This document shows positions 9,733 through 18,968 of a DNA stretch of 62,963 nt, piece by piece. The notes beneath the pieces were generated by a model. That model was not told where the DNA came from, did not search any database, and saw nothing but the letters and a program-made list of their open reading frames with translations. The DNA is taken from positions 1 to 62,963 of the forward strand of contig JAABSC010000011.1 of assembly GCA_011390565.1 (NCBI GenBank), read 5' to 3'. Each line of letters opens with the position of its first letter. Position 1 is the first letter of the stretch. Origin of the DNA: Thioalkalivibrio paradoxus. Its GTDB lineage: Bacteria > Pseudomonadota > Gammaproteobacteria > Ectothiorhodospirales > Ectothiorhodospiraceae. Position numbers and translations under genes: made by a program.

Positions 9733-9906
9733 ACGGCGGAATCCGGACCATGCCCGGGAAAACGCATCCCCGATCGAGTACCCTGCCCGTGTCGCTGCGG
9801 GTCGTCTGGCATGGTGAAGCCACCCCGATCTGAAGGGGGAAGGTCGGACCGGTAGAGCACGGAGCATCGCCGCGCCCCTCATGGTACGGAAGCGCCGTCT
9901 TCAGGC

Positions 9907-10134
9907 TCAGTCCTTCTGGACCCAGCGCTCCCCTTTTTTCTCGTACGACGCCTTCACCGCCGCCCAGGCCACGCGATGCGCCGTCTCCTCGCGCGAGGCG
10001 TCGCCTCGGCGATCCTTCGGTTTTTCATATTCATCCCAAGCGTTGTTAAACGCTTTTCGATAAATGTTCCGGGCCTTCTCCGGCAGGTTCTCACGCACCT
10101 GTTCGGGGAGATCTGCATTGCGTTCATACGGCAT
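9907..10134 (-). CDS. chaB: ChaB family protein
   Basis: 75 residues, the full length of the ChaB family. The start MPYERNADLPEQVRENLPE and the ending WAAVKASYEKKGERWV are characteristic of the family. ChaB was first linked to the ChaA cation antiporter in E. coli, but its molecular role remains poorly defined, and no chaA is present here. The gene runs in the same direction as the CHAD gene upstream (gap 21 bases), so the two are probably co-transcribed. It converges on the membrane-protein gene ending at 9732. Confidence 0.88.
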   Translation of the reverse strand: MPYERNADLPEQVRENLPEKARNIYRKAFNNAWDEYEKPKDRRGDASREETAHRVAWAAVKASYEKKGERWVQKD

Positions 10135-10155
10135 CGCGGGTCCTCGGCTCGCTGT

Positions 10156-11103
10156 TTACGGGCAGGCCCTGGCGGCTCTGTGCTGATCGCGTGCCGCGTC
10201 CCAGTAGCGGCCGATGCGCTTGCGGAATGCCCGGGGCTTTTCGGCATGGCTGCGCCGACCCAACCAAAGGGCCTGGTCACGAAGCTGCAGGCTACGTTGA
10301 CGCATCAGGGCCTTCAACACGTCCAGCCGCCCTTGGCTGGCCGTGTCACTCAGCGCGACCGTCAACACCTCTTCCAGCACCGCCAGATCGTGATCTTCGC
10401 CGAGCAGGTCCCCCAGCGTCTTGACCTCGCTGCGGGTACGCTTGAGCAGCCGCGGCCAGACCGGCCGCAGCAGCCGCAGGTGATAGCGCAGATATTTGGC
10501 CCGCTTGCGCCATTCATGGAAGGTTTCGACACCGGGGTCCTCGCAGGCGACGCTCATGGCCTTGCGACCCCGCTTGTAGGTCTTGGCCAAACCGCCTTCC
10601 AGCAGTCCGAAGCCGCGTTTCCCGTGATTCGGGTCGTCGGCCGGCAGATCCCAGTCCGCCACGCGTTTGCGGGCTTCACGCATGCGTTCGCCGAAGGCGT
10701 CCAGACGCGCGTCAAGATCGGCCACGTCCTGGGACATGCGCTGCCTGTACAGCGTGAGCGCCCGCCGCGCCGGCGCCAGGCCCCGTCGGTCCACATGGCC
10801 GTCGAACACCTTGAGCAGGGCATCATAGGACTCGATCGCCGCCTCGGCGTCGCGAATCCCCGACAGCGACGCGGCCGCGTCCCGAAAATGCTTGTTTTCG
10901 GCCTTGTACAGCGCCGGCACCCGAGGACGAATCAGGCGTAGCAGTCCGCGCAGCTTCTTGCAGTCCTTGCGGACCTCGTGAACGACCGTGTGGCGATCGC
11001 GATCCGGCGCCTCGATACGGGTGATCGCATCGTCGATCAGCTCATTGGCGATCCGACGAACACCGACATCGATCGGCTCGGCGATTTCCAGTTCATACGA
11101 CAT
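10156..11103 (-). CDS. CHAD domain protein, putative polyphosphate-associated
   Basis: 315 residues. The start MSYELEI is preferred over an upstream extension because it is preceded by GGAG and the extension is low-complexity Arg/Ser. The CHAD domain (conserved histidine alpha-helical domain) fills nearly all of it: HTVVHEVRKDCKKLRGLLR is the first conserved His/Arg/Lys helix, and FHEWRKRAKYLRYHLRLL is the repeat of it in the second half. CHAD domains bind polyphosphate and locate to polyphosphate granules in other bacteria. No CYTH/triphosphate tunnel domain is fused or adjacent here. Confidence 0.88.
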   Translation of the reverse strand: MSYELEIAEPIDVGVRRIANELIDDAITRIEAPDRDRHTVVHEVRKDCKKLRGLLRLIRPRVPALYKAENKHFRDAAASLSGIRDAEAAIESYDALLKVFDGHVDRRGLAPARRALTLYRQRMSQDVADLDARLDAFGERMREARKRVADWDLPADDPNHGKRGFGLLEGGLAKTYKRGRKAMSVACEDPGVETFHEWRKRAKYLRYHLRLLRPVWPRLLKRTRSEVKTLGDLLGEDHDLAVLEEVLTVALSDTASQGRLDVLKALMRQRSLQLRDQALWLGRRSHAEKPRAFRKRIGRYWDAARDQHRAARACP

Positions 11104-11291
11104 GGCTGTGCTCCGTCTGTTTGGAGTATAGGACGGCGAGGGCGCGATTGGGGGCCCGCCTCCCGCCTGGCTCGAGACACGGCGATACCGGGGTCGGGAG
11201 CCCGAGCGGCGCGAGCGCGAACGCGATCGCTTCCTGCCAGCGCACGCGTCTGTTAGCCTGATCCCGTCTTCCAACGCAAGGAAACAGAACC

Positions 11292-11429
11292 ATGACGCTT
11301 CAGCTCGAACTTGTTCCCATCGTCTCGTTGGTTGCGGGCATCGCCATCCTGATCGTGCCCCGGCTGCTCAGCTATATCGTCGCCATCTACCTGATCGTCA
11401 TTGGCGTCGTCGGGCTGTTCAATCTCTAG
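11292..11429 (+). CDS. DUF3096 small membrane protein
   Basis: A 45-residue protein made almost entirely of two hydrophobic stretches (VPIVSLVAGIAILIVP and YIVAIYLIVIGVVGLF) joined by RLLS. This is the pattern of the DUF3096 family. Its role is unknown. It has an ATG start and a TAG stop and lies between two minus-strand genes. About 185 bases without a clear gene follow before the end of the next gene. Confidence 0.75.
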   Translation: MTLQLELVPIVSLVAGIAILIVPRLLSYIVAIYLIVIGVVGLFNL

Positions 11430-11615
11430 AGGGCCATGCGGAAAGCTCGGTGCCCATGGCGTATAGCCAGGCGCGCCGTAGCGAGGCGGGCAAGCGCACG
11501 AAGAGCCACGCTATTTCAAGCTTGCCCAACACCGCGCCAGCGTGGCCGGCGCAGCAATCGGATCCCCCGTTTTTCGCATGACCCACGCGTGTACTGAGTC
11601 AGCGACCACTGCGGT

Positions 11616-12587
11616 TCAGATGTCTCCCCGTGCGGGCCCGGTAACCGCCCGCAGCACATGCAGCGGTCCAGCCGCCTGGATCGCGTCGAGCTGCTCGCGA
11701 TCCTTGACGAAGAGCGAGCCGGCGAAAGCGAGAGCGTTGACCGAGACCCCACGGAACAGCTCCTCCACCCTGGGTACCACGAGCATCCAGTCATCGGCGA
11801 CCAGAAGATTGTAGGGGGCGGACTGGTGCACCGCACCGTCCACCTCGACCCCTTCAATCCCGACCGCGGCGAGAAGCTCGGGGTAGAGGTCGGTCGCCTG
11901 CTCAGCGGCCTGCATCGGCGCTACGGCAACTGGCCGGTCGAACCGGGCGAAAGCATGCGCGAACGGCAGGCCGGGGCAGCACCCGACGCTGCCGCACCGC
12001 CCGCGATCGAGCAGGGGCTCGATCGGGATCAACGGCCCGTCCGGATCGAACGGCAGGGGTACGAGCTGCAGATGCTTGTGCGACTGGCTGGCCCCGGCGA
12101 TCGTCCCGCCGTTATAGAACCCGAGCGAGGGATACTCGGCCATGCAGGCGAACAAGGCCCGCAGGTCCTCGGGGGTGAGGAGAGTCTCCTGGTGCTCGAA
12201 GGCACGGGTAATGATCAGCAGGTGGCGATCCAGCACGCTGAACTTGTTGAGCACGGCAAGGTGCCGGATCGATACCTCGGCAACGGTGAGTTCAGGCTCC
12301 GGGGGCAGGAAGGGGTCGGCCGAACGACTCCCGCCGCCCGCGCGCAGCCGCCTGTCGCTTTCCTTGCCCTTCAGGCTCGCGACCACCCGGACCAGGAAAC
12401 GTACCCCGGCATCGGTGATTTGCTCCTGCTCGGTCTCGATCGGTACCAGATTCCCGTCCGCGAGTGCCTGCCGGGTACGCGCATCCACGGCTTCGGCCAG
12501 GCTGCCGGGTTCCAGCAGGATCTCGGTCCGCATCTCGTCCTCGTCATGATCGGCATTCGGGCCGATCAGGCTAACGGAGAAGCTCAC
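11616..12587 (-). CDS. Ap4A phosphorylase / ATP adenylyltransferase-like protein (DUF4922/HIT superfamily)
   Basis: 323 residues from a GTG 16 bases after the aminotransferase stop; an ATG at 12533 is the alternative start. The HIT-like nucleotide-binding motif appears as GASQSHKHLQLVPLP (His-x-His-x-Gln), preceded by LLIITRAFEHQETLL, as in yeast Apa1/Apa2-type Ap4A phosphorylases. Such enzymes split dinucleoside polyphosphates or move AMP between phosphates. It is the last gene of the amino-alcohol cluster; how it serves that pathway is not clear. It could use a phosphorylated or nucleotide-linked intermediate, which is a guess. Confidence 0.75.
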   Translation of the reverse strand: MSFSVSLIGPNADHDEDEMRTEILLEPGSLAEAVDARTRQALADGNLVPIETEQEQITDAGVRFLVRVVASLKGKESDRRLRAGGGSRSADPFLPPEPELTVAEVSIRHLAVLNKFSVLDRHLLIITRAFEHQETLLTPEDLRALFACMAEYPSLGFYNGGTIAGASQSHKHLQLVPLPFDPDGPLIPIEPLLDRGRCGSVGCCPGLPFAHAFARFDRPVAVAPMQAAEQATDLYPELLAAVGIEGVEVDGAVHQSAPYNLLVADDWMLVVPRVEELFRGVSVNALAFAGSLFVKDREQLDAIQAAGPLHVLRAVTGPARGDI

Positions 12588-12603
12588 GGCTCGAAAGCCC
12601 CGG

Positions 12604-13932
12604 TCATTCCACCGCAGCCAGAGCCTGCACGAAGCGCTCGACGAAGAGGTCGGCTTCCTCGAGCGTCACGCATAACGGTGGCCGCAGTTTGAGGGTGTGT
12701 CCAAACTGCCCGGCCGCCCCGATCAGAACCCCCCTCGCCTGCAGCGCATTGATCAGGTCGGCGGCACGTTCAGGTGCGGGGCTGCCATCCGCGGGGTCAC
12801 GGATATCGAGACCGAGAAACAGGCCAACCCCACGAGGCACCGCGACGCGTCCATCGTGTTCCGCCAGGTCTTTCAGGCGTTGCAGCAAATGGTTTCCGAC
12901 CCTCAGGGCATTGCCTTGCAATCCCTCCTCCTCGATCACTTCGAGCACCGCGAGGCCCGCCGCTGCCGCAACCGGCGTCCCTCCGAACGTATTGAAATAA
13001 CCGACGTCCTCGCACAGCGCTTCGAGCAAACTGGCGCGCGTCGCCAGGCCCGCCATCGGATACCCGTTGCCCATCGGCTTGCCCATGGTCACGATGTCAG
13101 GAGCGACACCGTGACGGGCGAAACCCCAGAACGCCTCTCCGGTGCGGGCGAACCCCGGCTGTACCTCGTCCGCGATGTAGAGTCCGCCCTGCGCGCGCAT
13201 TTTCTGTACTGCCGGAGCCAGAAATCCGGCCGGATCGGTGAAGACCCCGTCGGATGAGAACACGGAGTCGCAGATCAGGGCTGCCGGCTCGTGACCGGCG
13301 CTTCGCAACCGTTCGATCGCCTGGTCCACGGCTGCCGCAAATCCACCGGCAACGTCATCACCGTATGCCGCGGTACCCGGCGCCGGTATCGCCTGCACAT
13401 GAGCCGGCAGCGCGGTCTCCTGCTTGAAACTCGCGGGCGAAATGGCCGTGACAGCCGCGGTATTCCCGTGATAGGCGGTTTCCGTCACCACGAATCCAGT
13501 GCCACCACTGACCCGCTGCGCGACACGCAATGCCAGATCGTTGGCTTCCGAGCCCGAACAGCTCATGACCACGTTGTCGATATCCGATGGCAGGGTTCCT
13601 TTCAGACGCTCCAGGTACTGCTCCGTCAACGGATGCAGATAGCGGCTGTTGATGTTGATCGCCTCCCATTGGCGCGCGACTGCGGCGCGCACGTGCGGAT
13701 GACCATGCCCCACCGAAGGCACATTGTTGTAGAAATCCAGGTAGCGGGTTCCGTCCGCTGCCTCGACCCAGCAGCCACTGCCCGTGCGGAGTTCCAGCGG
13801 ACGCCGGTAGAAAAGGACCGAGACGGCCCCGAAGTTGCGTTGCCGACGCGCGAGCAAACCATCTTCGGGCAGCGGGACGCTCTTCGGATCGAACGCATTC
13901 ATGTCCAGAATCTGGCGCGGTTTCATCGTCAT
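12604..13932 (-). CDS. Class III PLP enzyme, probable amino-alcohol-phosphate phospho-lyase
   Basis: 442 residues of the class III aminotransferase fold. Seen: YLDFYNNVPSVGHGHPHV near the N-terminus, SGSEANDLALR (PLP phosphate site), YIADEVQPGFARTG, and the PLP lysine in DIVTMGKPMGNGYP. The FYNNVPSVGHGHP opening resembles ethanolamine-phosphate and phosphohydroxylysine phospho-lyases (human AGXT2L1/AGXT2L2) more than ordinary transaminases. The start overlaps the stop of the APH-type kinase (ATGA), the expected partner that would make the phosphorylated substrate. The likely reaction is elimination of phosphate and ammonia to give an aldehyde. An omega-transaminase is the alternative. Confidence 0.8.
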   Translation of the reverse strand: MTMKPRQILDMNAFDPKSVPLPEDGLLARRQRNFGAVSVLFYRRPLELRTGSGCWVEAADGTRYLDFYNNVPSVGHGHPHVRAAVARQWEAININSRYLHPLTEQYLERLKGTLPSDIDNVVMSCSGSEANDLALRVAQRVSGGTGFVVTETAYHGNTAAVTAISPASFKQETALPAHVQAIPAPGTAAYGDDVAGGFAAAVDQAIERLRSAGHEPAALICDSVFSSDGVFTDPAGFLAPAVQKMRAQGGLYIADEVQPGFARTGEAFWGFARHGVAPDIVTMGKPMGNGYPMAGLATRASLLEALCEDVGYFNTFGGTPVAAAAGLAVLEVIEEEGLQGNALRVGNHLLQRLKDLAEHDGRVAVPRGVGLFLGLDIRDPADGSPAPERAADLINALQARGVLIGAAGQFGHTLKLRPPLCVTLEEADLFVERFVQALAAVE

Positions 13933-14942
13933 GCTCTGCGCTCCCCAACGATCATCCGGGACAGGAATTCCCGTGCGAGCCGGACGGTGCCTTCGGTGAA
14001 GGCCACACCCATACTCTGGGCCGTCGGCGTCTCGGAGTGACTGGCCACCCAGGCGGTGAGCTGGAGTCGGCGCAGCATCACGAACACCGGCAACATCGCT
14101 CGATCGGCCTCAGCCATGGGGGCGACCGTCCGGTAGCCGTCGACCCAGGACGCCATCAGTTCGGGAATCCGGGGATCTTCCTCGATAAAACTGACCGCGG
14201 CCGCAAAATCGAAACCGAACCACCCGAAACCACAATCATCGAAATCGATGACCGCGATCCGTTCACCATCCACCAGCAGGTTGGCCAACCGCAAGTCGGC
14301 ATGGATGAGTCCGAATCGGTTCGGGTCGGTGCCGTACTCCGCGATGATCGCCTCGAGAAGGCCGGCGGTTTCCTCCAGGACCCTGCGACCCTCCGTGGAA
14401 AGCCCCAGTCCGGCGCGCCAATCGCCCCAGAGCGGGGTGTCACCGATGGTCGTCGCGAAATTCCACGATTTGCGCGTGAACCCTTGCGGCCGCACCCATT
14501 TCCGCGCATGACCATGCAGCCGGGCACTCAAAGCGCCCAGTTCATGAAAACCCTGTACGAGATCATCCGCGGCCGACGGCTGCCTGCCGCTCATGAACTC
14601 GAACGCCACCACCTCGCGCAGGCCCTCCTCGGTCGGAAAGGTGGCGATATGGCCGCCACCCGAGCATTCGAGTGGCTTGGGAGTATTCACGATGCCATCC
14701 GCGCGCAGGGCCTGTATCCACGCCAGTTCGGATTCGATCTCCGCAACCGTCCGGTACCCCGGACGATGGACCCTGAGCACGACGGTTTCCGCCGCATCCG
14801 GATCGTCCGCGCGGAAGGTCGCGTTCTCCGAAATCTCGAGCAACCGCACGCTCGTCTTCCCGGACAGCCCCCATTCGTGCACCAGACCCGCCGCACCCAG
14901 GCGCAACCTCTCAAGAAAAGTCTCATGGTACATCGCACTCAT
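13929..14942 (-). CDS. APH-family small-molecule kinase (putative ethanolamine/amino-alcohol kinase)
   Basis: 337 residues from the ATG of MSAMYHETF, which has a GGAGG about 13 bases upstream; a longer form from 15008 is possible but adds a polar leader. The kinase core has the catalytic loop LIHADLRLANLL (HxDxxxxN) and the metal-binding IDFDDCGFGW. The family includes hydroxylysine kinase, choline/ethanolamine kinases and aminoglycoside kinases. Coupling with the phospho-lyase gene makes a catabolic kinase more likely than a resistance enzyme. The substrate is inferred from context only. Confidence 0.82.
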   Translation of the reverse strand: MSAMYHETFLERLRLGAAGLVHEWGLSGKTSVRLLEISENATFRADDPDAAETVVLRVHRPGYRTVAEIESELAWIQALRADGIVNTPKPLECSGGGHIATFPTEEGLREVVAFEFMSGRQPSAADDLVQGFHELGALSARLHGHARKWVRPQGFTRKSWNFATTIGDTPLWGDWRAGLGLSTEGRRVLEETAGLLEAIIAEYGTDPNRFGLIHADLRLANLLVDGERIAVIDFDDCGFGWFGFDFAAAVSFIEEDPRIPELMASWVDGYRTVAPMAEADRAMLPVFVMLRRLQLTAWVASHSETPTAQSMGVAFTEGTVRLAREFLSRMIVGERRA

Positions 14943-15075
14943 GTCTCGGCTTCCGCCTCCGTCGGTTGTCGATTCGGCACCGCTTTCAAGGCGCCAGCCC
15001 CCCGGCATCGAGGGATGAATGTCCGCTGCGATCGGTTGATCCTCACGGCCCGGCTCCTGGGGCTCCGGGTGGCTT

Positions 15076-15906
15076 TCAGTCCCATCCGAGCAGGAGGCCG
15101 GGCTGTGTACCGACCGAAGCGACGGAACCGTCGATCACCCGTGACTGATCCTTCACAGCGATGCCCCCCATGCCCTGGCGCCGCATCTCGCGCAGCAGAT
15201 AGCCCAACCGATGCGCCGCGGCCGCAGGCGACTGGCCTCCAGGCCGCACGTTGGAAATGCAGTTCCGCTCGGCATCGGTACGGCCGGGTTTCGGCTGCCA
15301 GGTGACATAGATCCCCAGACTGTCCGCTGCGCTCAGCCCCGGCCGCTCGCCAAGAATCATCACCCCGATCCGGGCGTTCAGTGCCATGCCAATCGGATCG
15401 GTGATCGCCACCCGGGCATGGCGGACCAGCACGCAGGGTCCGACACTCCAGCCGGACAGTTCCTCCTGCAGTGCATCGACGAACGCCAGCGCATGATCGT
15501 TGACCGCGCGTGCCGACAACCCGTCACCCACGATGATCACCACATCGCTCGGTGGCGCCGCCAGCATCTCGAGGCGGTGCTGCGCGGCGGGGTCGATGCA
15601 GCGACCGAGGTCCGGACGGCGCAGGTAACTCAAACGGTCCGGGGCGGCGCTGCAAACGTCCACCACAGTCGGAAAGCGCTTGCCCAGTTCGACCTTCAGC
15701 CGGCTTTCATCCAGCGCCAGGTGTACGGCGTCGCGCGCTCGCGCATGCGCGAGCTGGAATTCCAGGTGCGCGCGCGTGGGCAGACTCTCGCCGGCACGAC
15801 CGAGAGCGATACGCGCATCGGTGAACGCACGCAGTGGGCTCCACTCGTCATCGACTCGGGAAGGACCTGGAAGGGGCGCGGCCTTGTGCCGGACGGAATC
15901 GTTCAT
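15076..15906 (-). CDS. eutC: Ethanolamine ammonia-lyase small subunit
   Basis: 276 residues, normal for EutC. The typical features are present: FTDARIALGRAGESLPT, FQLAHARARDAVH, VVIIVGDGLSARAVN and GIYVTWQPKPGRTDAERNC. With EutB it forms the adenosylcobalamin-dependent enzyme that converts ethanolamine to acetaldehyde and ammonia. The start overlaps the eutB stop by ATGA. There is no eutA reactivase, eutE, cobalamin adenosyltransferase or microcompartment shell gene in the window, so this is the simple, non-compartment form. A 133-base gap separates it from the kinase gene. Confidence 0.95.
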   Translation of the reverse strand: MNDSVRHKAAPLPGPSRVDDEWSPLRAFTDARIALGRAGESLPTRAHLEFQLAHARARDAVHLALDESRLKVELGKRFPTVVDVCSAAPDRLSYLRRPDLGRCIDPAAQHRLEMLAAPPSDVVIIVGDGLSARAVNDHALAFVDALQEELSGWSVGPCVLVRHARVAITDPIGMALNARIGVMILGERPGLSAADSLGIYVTWQPKPGRTDAERNCISNVRPGGQSPAAAAHRLGYLLREMRRQGMGGIAVKDQSRVIDGSVASVGTQPGLLLGWD

Positions 15907-17300
15907 GGTCCGAGGCTCCCGCTTAACCGTTGTCTCACCCTTTCGGGCAGGCGTCCGTTCCCCGCGAGCCTTCCGTCATCGTCGGTGACGCCGAAGCCCC
16001 GCAGCCACGCTTCGAACTCGGGAGCGGGACGCAGGCCGAGCAACTGGCGCACGAATCGCGCATCGTGGAACGACGTGCTCTGGTAATTGAGCATGATGTC
16101 GTCCGAACCCGGTATGCCCATGATGTACGTGCAACCTGCCGTCGCCAGTGCGGTGAGCAGGAGATCCATATCGTCCTGATCGGCTTCCGCGTGATTCGTG
16201 TAGCAGATGTCGCATCCCATCGGCAGTCCGAGAAGCTTGCCGCAGAAATGGTCCTCGAGCCCCGCCCGGATGATCTGTTTGCCGTCGTACAGATACTCGG
16301 GCCCAATAAACCCGACCACGGTGTTCACCAGCAGTGGATCCAATGCCCGTGCCACGGCGTAGGCCCGCGCCTCGCAGGTCTGCTGATCGACGCCATGATG
16401 GGCATTGGCGGAAAGGGCGCTTCCCTGCCCCGTCTCGAAATACATCACCTGGGAGCCCACAACTCCGCGCTCGAGTTCGAGTGCCGCCGCACGCGCCTCG
16501 TGGAGCAGCGCAAGGTCGACGCCAAAACCGCGGTTCGCGGCTTCGGTCCCGGCGATCGACTGGAACACCAGGTCCACGGGAACTCCGCGTGCCATCACTT
16601 CGATTGCCGTGGTGACGTGGGTCAATACGCAACCCTGAGTAGGAATTGCGTGGGCCTGAATGATTTCATCGAGCATCCAGAGCAGGCGCGCCACGGTCTC
16701 CACGTTGTCTGTCGCGGGATTGATCCCGATCACCGCGTCGCCACTGCCGTACATCAGGCCGTCCAGAATACTGGCCGAGATTCCGGTCAAATCGTCGACC
16801 GGGTGGTTTGGCTGCAGCCGCGTCGCCAGCCGTCCCGACAGCCCGATGGTGTTGCGAAACGCGGTCTTCACCCGGCATTTCGAAGCCACCAGCACCAGAT
16901 CCTGCAAGCGCATGATCTTCGACACCGCGGCCACCATCTCCGGCGTAAGCCCGGGTGCGAGCGCAGACAACGCGGTGTCGGTCACGGCCGTATCGAGCAG
17001 CCAGTCGCGGAAGCCTCCCACAGTCAAATCCGAAACCGCTGCGAAAGCCTCCGCCTGATGCGTGTCGACGATCAGCCGACTGACTTCGTCCTCCTCATAG
17101 GGGATGACCAACTCTTCGAGAAAGTGTGCCAGCGGCACCTCGGCCAGCGTCAGCTGCGCGACGACCCGTTCTTCGGCGCTCTCCGCCGCGACACCCGCAA
17201 GTTGATCGCCGGAACGAAGCGGGCTGGCCTTGGCCAGCAACTCCCGCAGGCTGGCGAAATGCCACGAGCGCCCGGCAGCATGGTAGCGATGGATCGCCAT
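15903..17300 (-). CDS. eutB: Ethanolamine ammonia-lyase large subunit
   Basis: 465 residues from MAIHRYHAAGRSWHFASL; a longer open frame to 17759 overlaps the SDR gene and is rejected. The TIM-barrel catalytic subunit is recognised by FRNTIGLSGRLATRLQPNHPVDD, LMYGSGDAVIGINPATDN, TQGCVLTHVT and GFIGPEYLYDGKQIIRAGLEDHFCGKLLGLPMGCDICYTNHAEAD split along the C-terminal half. It binds adenosylcobalamin and ethanolamine. It lies 23 bases after the SDR gene and overlaps eutC, so the two subunits are translated together. Confidence 0.95.
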   Translation of the reverse strand: MAIHRYHAAGRSWHFASLRELLAKASPLRSGDQLAGVAAESAEERVVAQLTLAEVPLAHFLEELVIPYEEDEVSRLIVDTHQAEAFAAVSDLTVGGFRDWLLDTAVTDTALSALAPGLTPEMVAAVSKIMRLQDLVLVASKCRVKTAFRNTIGLSGRLATRLQPNHPVDDLTGISASILDGLMYGSGDAVIGINPATDNVETVARLLWMLDEIIQAHAIPTQGCVLTHVTTAIEVMARGVPVDLVFQSIAGTEAANRGFGVDLALLHEARAAALELERGVVGSQVMYFETGQGSALSANAHHGVDQQTCEARAYAVARALDPLLVNTVVGFIGPEYLYDGKQIIRAGLEDHFCGKLLGLPMGCDICYTNHAEADQDDMDLLLTALATAGCTYIMGIPGSDDIMLNYQSTSFHDARFVRQLLGLRPAPEFEAWLRGFGVTDDDGRLAGNGRLPERVRQRLSGSLGP

Positions 17301-17323
17301 CTGAATTCCTGTGCGCCGATGAA

Positions 17324-18079
17324 CTACTCCGGCAACACCTGTCCGCCATCGATGACCAGTGTCTGCCCGGTGACATACGCCGCCTGCGGCGATGCGAAAT
17401 AAAGCACGCCGTGCGCGATGTCCTCCACCGTACCCAGCCTCTGCATCGGAATCGTCGAGGCCATTTTGCGCAGGTAGTCCTCGCCCAACCCTTCGAGTCC
17501 TTCGGTGAGAATGTTCCCGGGCAATACGGCATTGACCGTGATCCCGTCCCTGGCGAGTTCGATGGCGGCCGTGCGCAGAAAGCCGAGCTGCCCGGCCTTG
17601 CTCGCGCCGTAATGGGCCCAGCCGGGGTACCCGGTGATCGGGCCCGTAATCGACGAGGTGAGCACGATCCTCGGCGCCTCGCTTGCACGCAGGGCCGGAA
17701 GACAGGCCTGCACCGAAAACAGCGTGCCCTTGAGATTGGTGTTCATCACCGTGTCCCACTCCTGTTCGGTGATCTCTCCGAGGTCCGCCGAGGGGAACAC
17801 CCCCGCGTTCGCGCAGAGGACATCGATCCCGCCGAAGGCCTGCTGCGTTGCCTTGGCTGCGTCGTGCATGGACGCCAGGTCGCTGACGTCCGCCGCGAGC
17901 GGCAGTGCCGTGCCCCCGGCTTCGCGGATTTCCTCCGCCACCGCCTCCGATCCCGCGATGGACCGCGACACCACCGCGACCCGCGCGCCGTGTTGCCCAA
18001 GGACACGGGCGATGCCACGCCCGATGCCCTTGCTCGCGCCCGTGATCAGCACCGTGCGGTCCGTTACTACTGTCGACAT
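17324..18079 (-). CDS. SDR-family NAD(P)-dependent dehydrogenase
   Basis: 251 residues of the classical short-chain dehydrogenase/reductase family. Seen: TGASKGIGRGIA (cofactor-binding TGxxxGIG), NAGVFPS (NAG), the catalytic Ser in LTSSITGP and the YxxxK pair in HYGASKAG. Generic homologues are called 3-oxoacyl-ACP reductase, but its position between the importer and eutB suggests it oxidises an amino alcohol or reduces the aldehyde formed. That role is inferred. It is 45 bases downstream of the permease gene in the same direction. Confidence 0.85.
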   Translation of the reverse strand: MSTVVTDRTVLITGASKGIGRGIARVLGQHGARVAVVSRSIAGSEAVAEEIREAGGTALPLAADVSDLASMHDAAKATQQAFGGIDVLCANAGVFPSADLGEITEQEWDTVMNTNLKGTLFSVQACLPALRASEAPRIVLTSSITGPITGYPGWAHYGASKAGQLGFLRTAAIELARDGITVNAVLPGNILTEGLEGLGEDYLRKMASTIPMQRLGTVEDIAHGVLYFASPQAAYVTGQTLVIDGGQVLPE

Positions 18080-18124
18080 GTCTTCATCCTCGCGTTTCCC
18101 GGGCCACCTTCCGGCCGCCCCTAT

Positions 18125-18955
18125 TCACTGATCATTGCCGTTTCGAGCCTGACGTCGTTGCCACCACCGGCTCAGCGCATAGGCGCCGAAGAGCAGGAAG
18201 ATGGCGACGATGACGGTCAACGCGCCCAGGGCCGGAACCTGTGGCGTGTAGCCCGCCACCATTCGGGAATACATCCATTCAGGCACCGTCTGATCGACGC
18301 CCGATGTGTACACCGAGAGTGGGAAATTCCCCCAGGAAAGCAGAAAGGCGAAGAGCGCGCCGGAGAATATTCCCGGCCACAGAAGCGGCAGCGTCACGTC
18401 CAGAAAGACCTGGCGGCGGCTCGCGCCGAGATCGTAGGCCGCCTCTTCGAGGGACGGGTCGAAACCGTAAATTCGGATCGAGATGATCAGCGTGACGATG
18501 GGGACGATCCAGACCAGATGGGCGAACACCGCCGTTTTCCATCCGGGCGTAATACCGAGCCAGGACAGCCACATCAGGATCGCGAGTCCCAGCACGGCTT
18601 GCGGAAAAAAGATGGGGAGCAGAAGCACGCGCTGGTAGACGCCGCGTCCGCGCCACGGATAGCGCGCGAACGCCAGCGCCCCGAAAACCGCCAGGATCAC
18701 CGAGATGATGGTGACGGCGCCGGCGACCAGCAGCGAATTCTGAAGGTACTGCTGGATCTCCAGCGAACTGAGAACCGCGCGGTACCAGCGTATCGACCAT
18801 TCCTGAAACGGAAACACGAAGAACCGGAGGTTCGAAAATGATGCGATGAAGACCGCGATGATCGGCAGGTAGAGGAAAACGAGGATCACGCCCGCCCACA
18901 GTTTCATCAGGCGGCGGTTTCTGCGCTCTGCTCGATTGATGCTTTGCAGTGACAT
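18125..18955 (-). CDS. ABC transporter permease (PotC-like)
   Basis: 276 residues, six expected membrane segments. The cytoplasmic EAA loop that contacts the ATPase reads LEEAAYDLGASRRQVFLDV followed by LPLLWPGI. The protein belongs to the spermidine/putrescine-type (PotC) importer permeases. It is the second permease of the importer encoded at 18125-22281; 13 bases separate it from the PotB-like gene. The substrate is probably an amino alcohol or polyamine, given the genes that follow. Confidence 0.9.
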   Translation of the reverse strand: MSLQSINRAERRNRRLMKLWAGVILVFLYLPIIAVFIASFSNLRFFVFPFQEWSIRWYRAVLSSLEIQQYLQNSLLVAGAVTIISVILAVFGALAFARYPWRGRGVYQRVLLLPIFFPQAVLGLAILMWLSWLGITPGWKTAVFAHLVWIVPIVTLIISIRIYGFDPSLEEAAYDLGASRRQVFLDVTLPLLWPGIFSGALFAFLLSWGNFPLSVYTSGVDQTVPEWMYSRMVAGYTPQVPALGALTVIVAIFLLFGAYALSRWWQRRQARNGNDQ

Positions 18956-18968
18956 CGGCAGTGCCTCC

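Noticed and set aside
15930..17402. 490-residue open frame on the plus strand
   Set aside because: Antisense to eutB, which is certain from its motifs.
17301..17759. N-terminal extension of EutB
   Set aside because: It overlaps the SDR gene completely; the EutB family starts at the Met at 17300.
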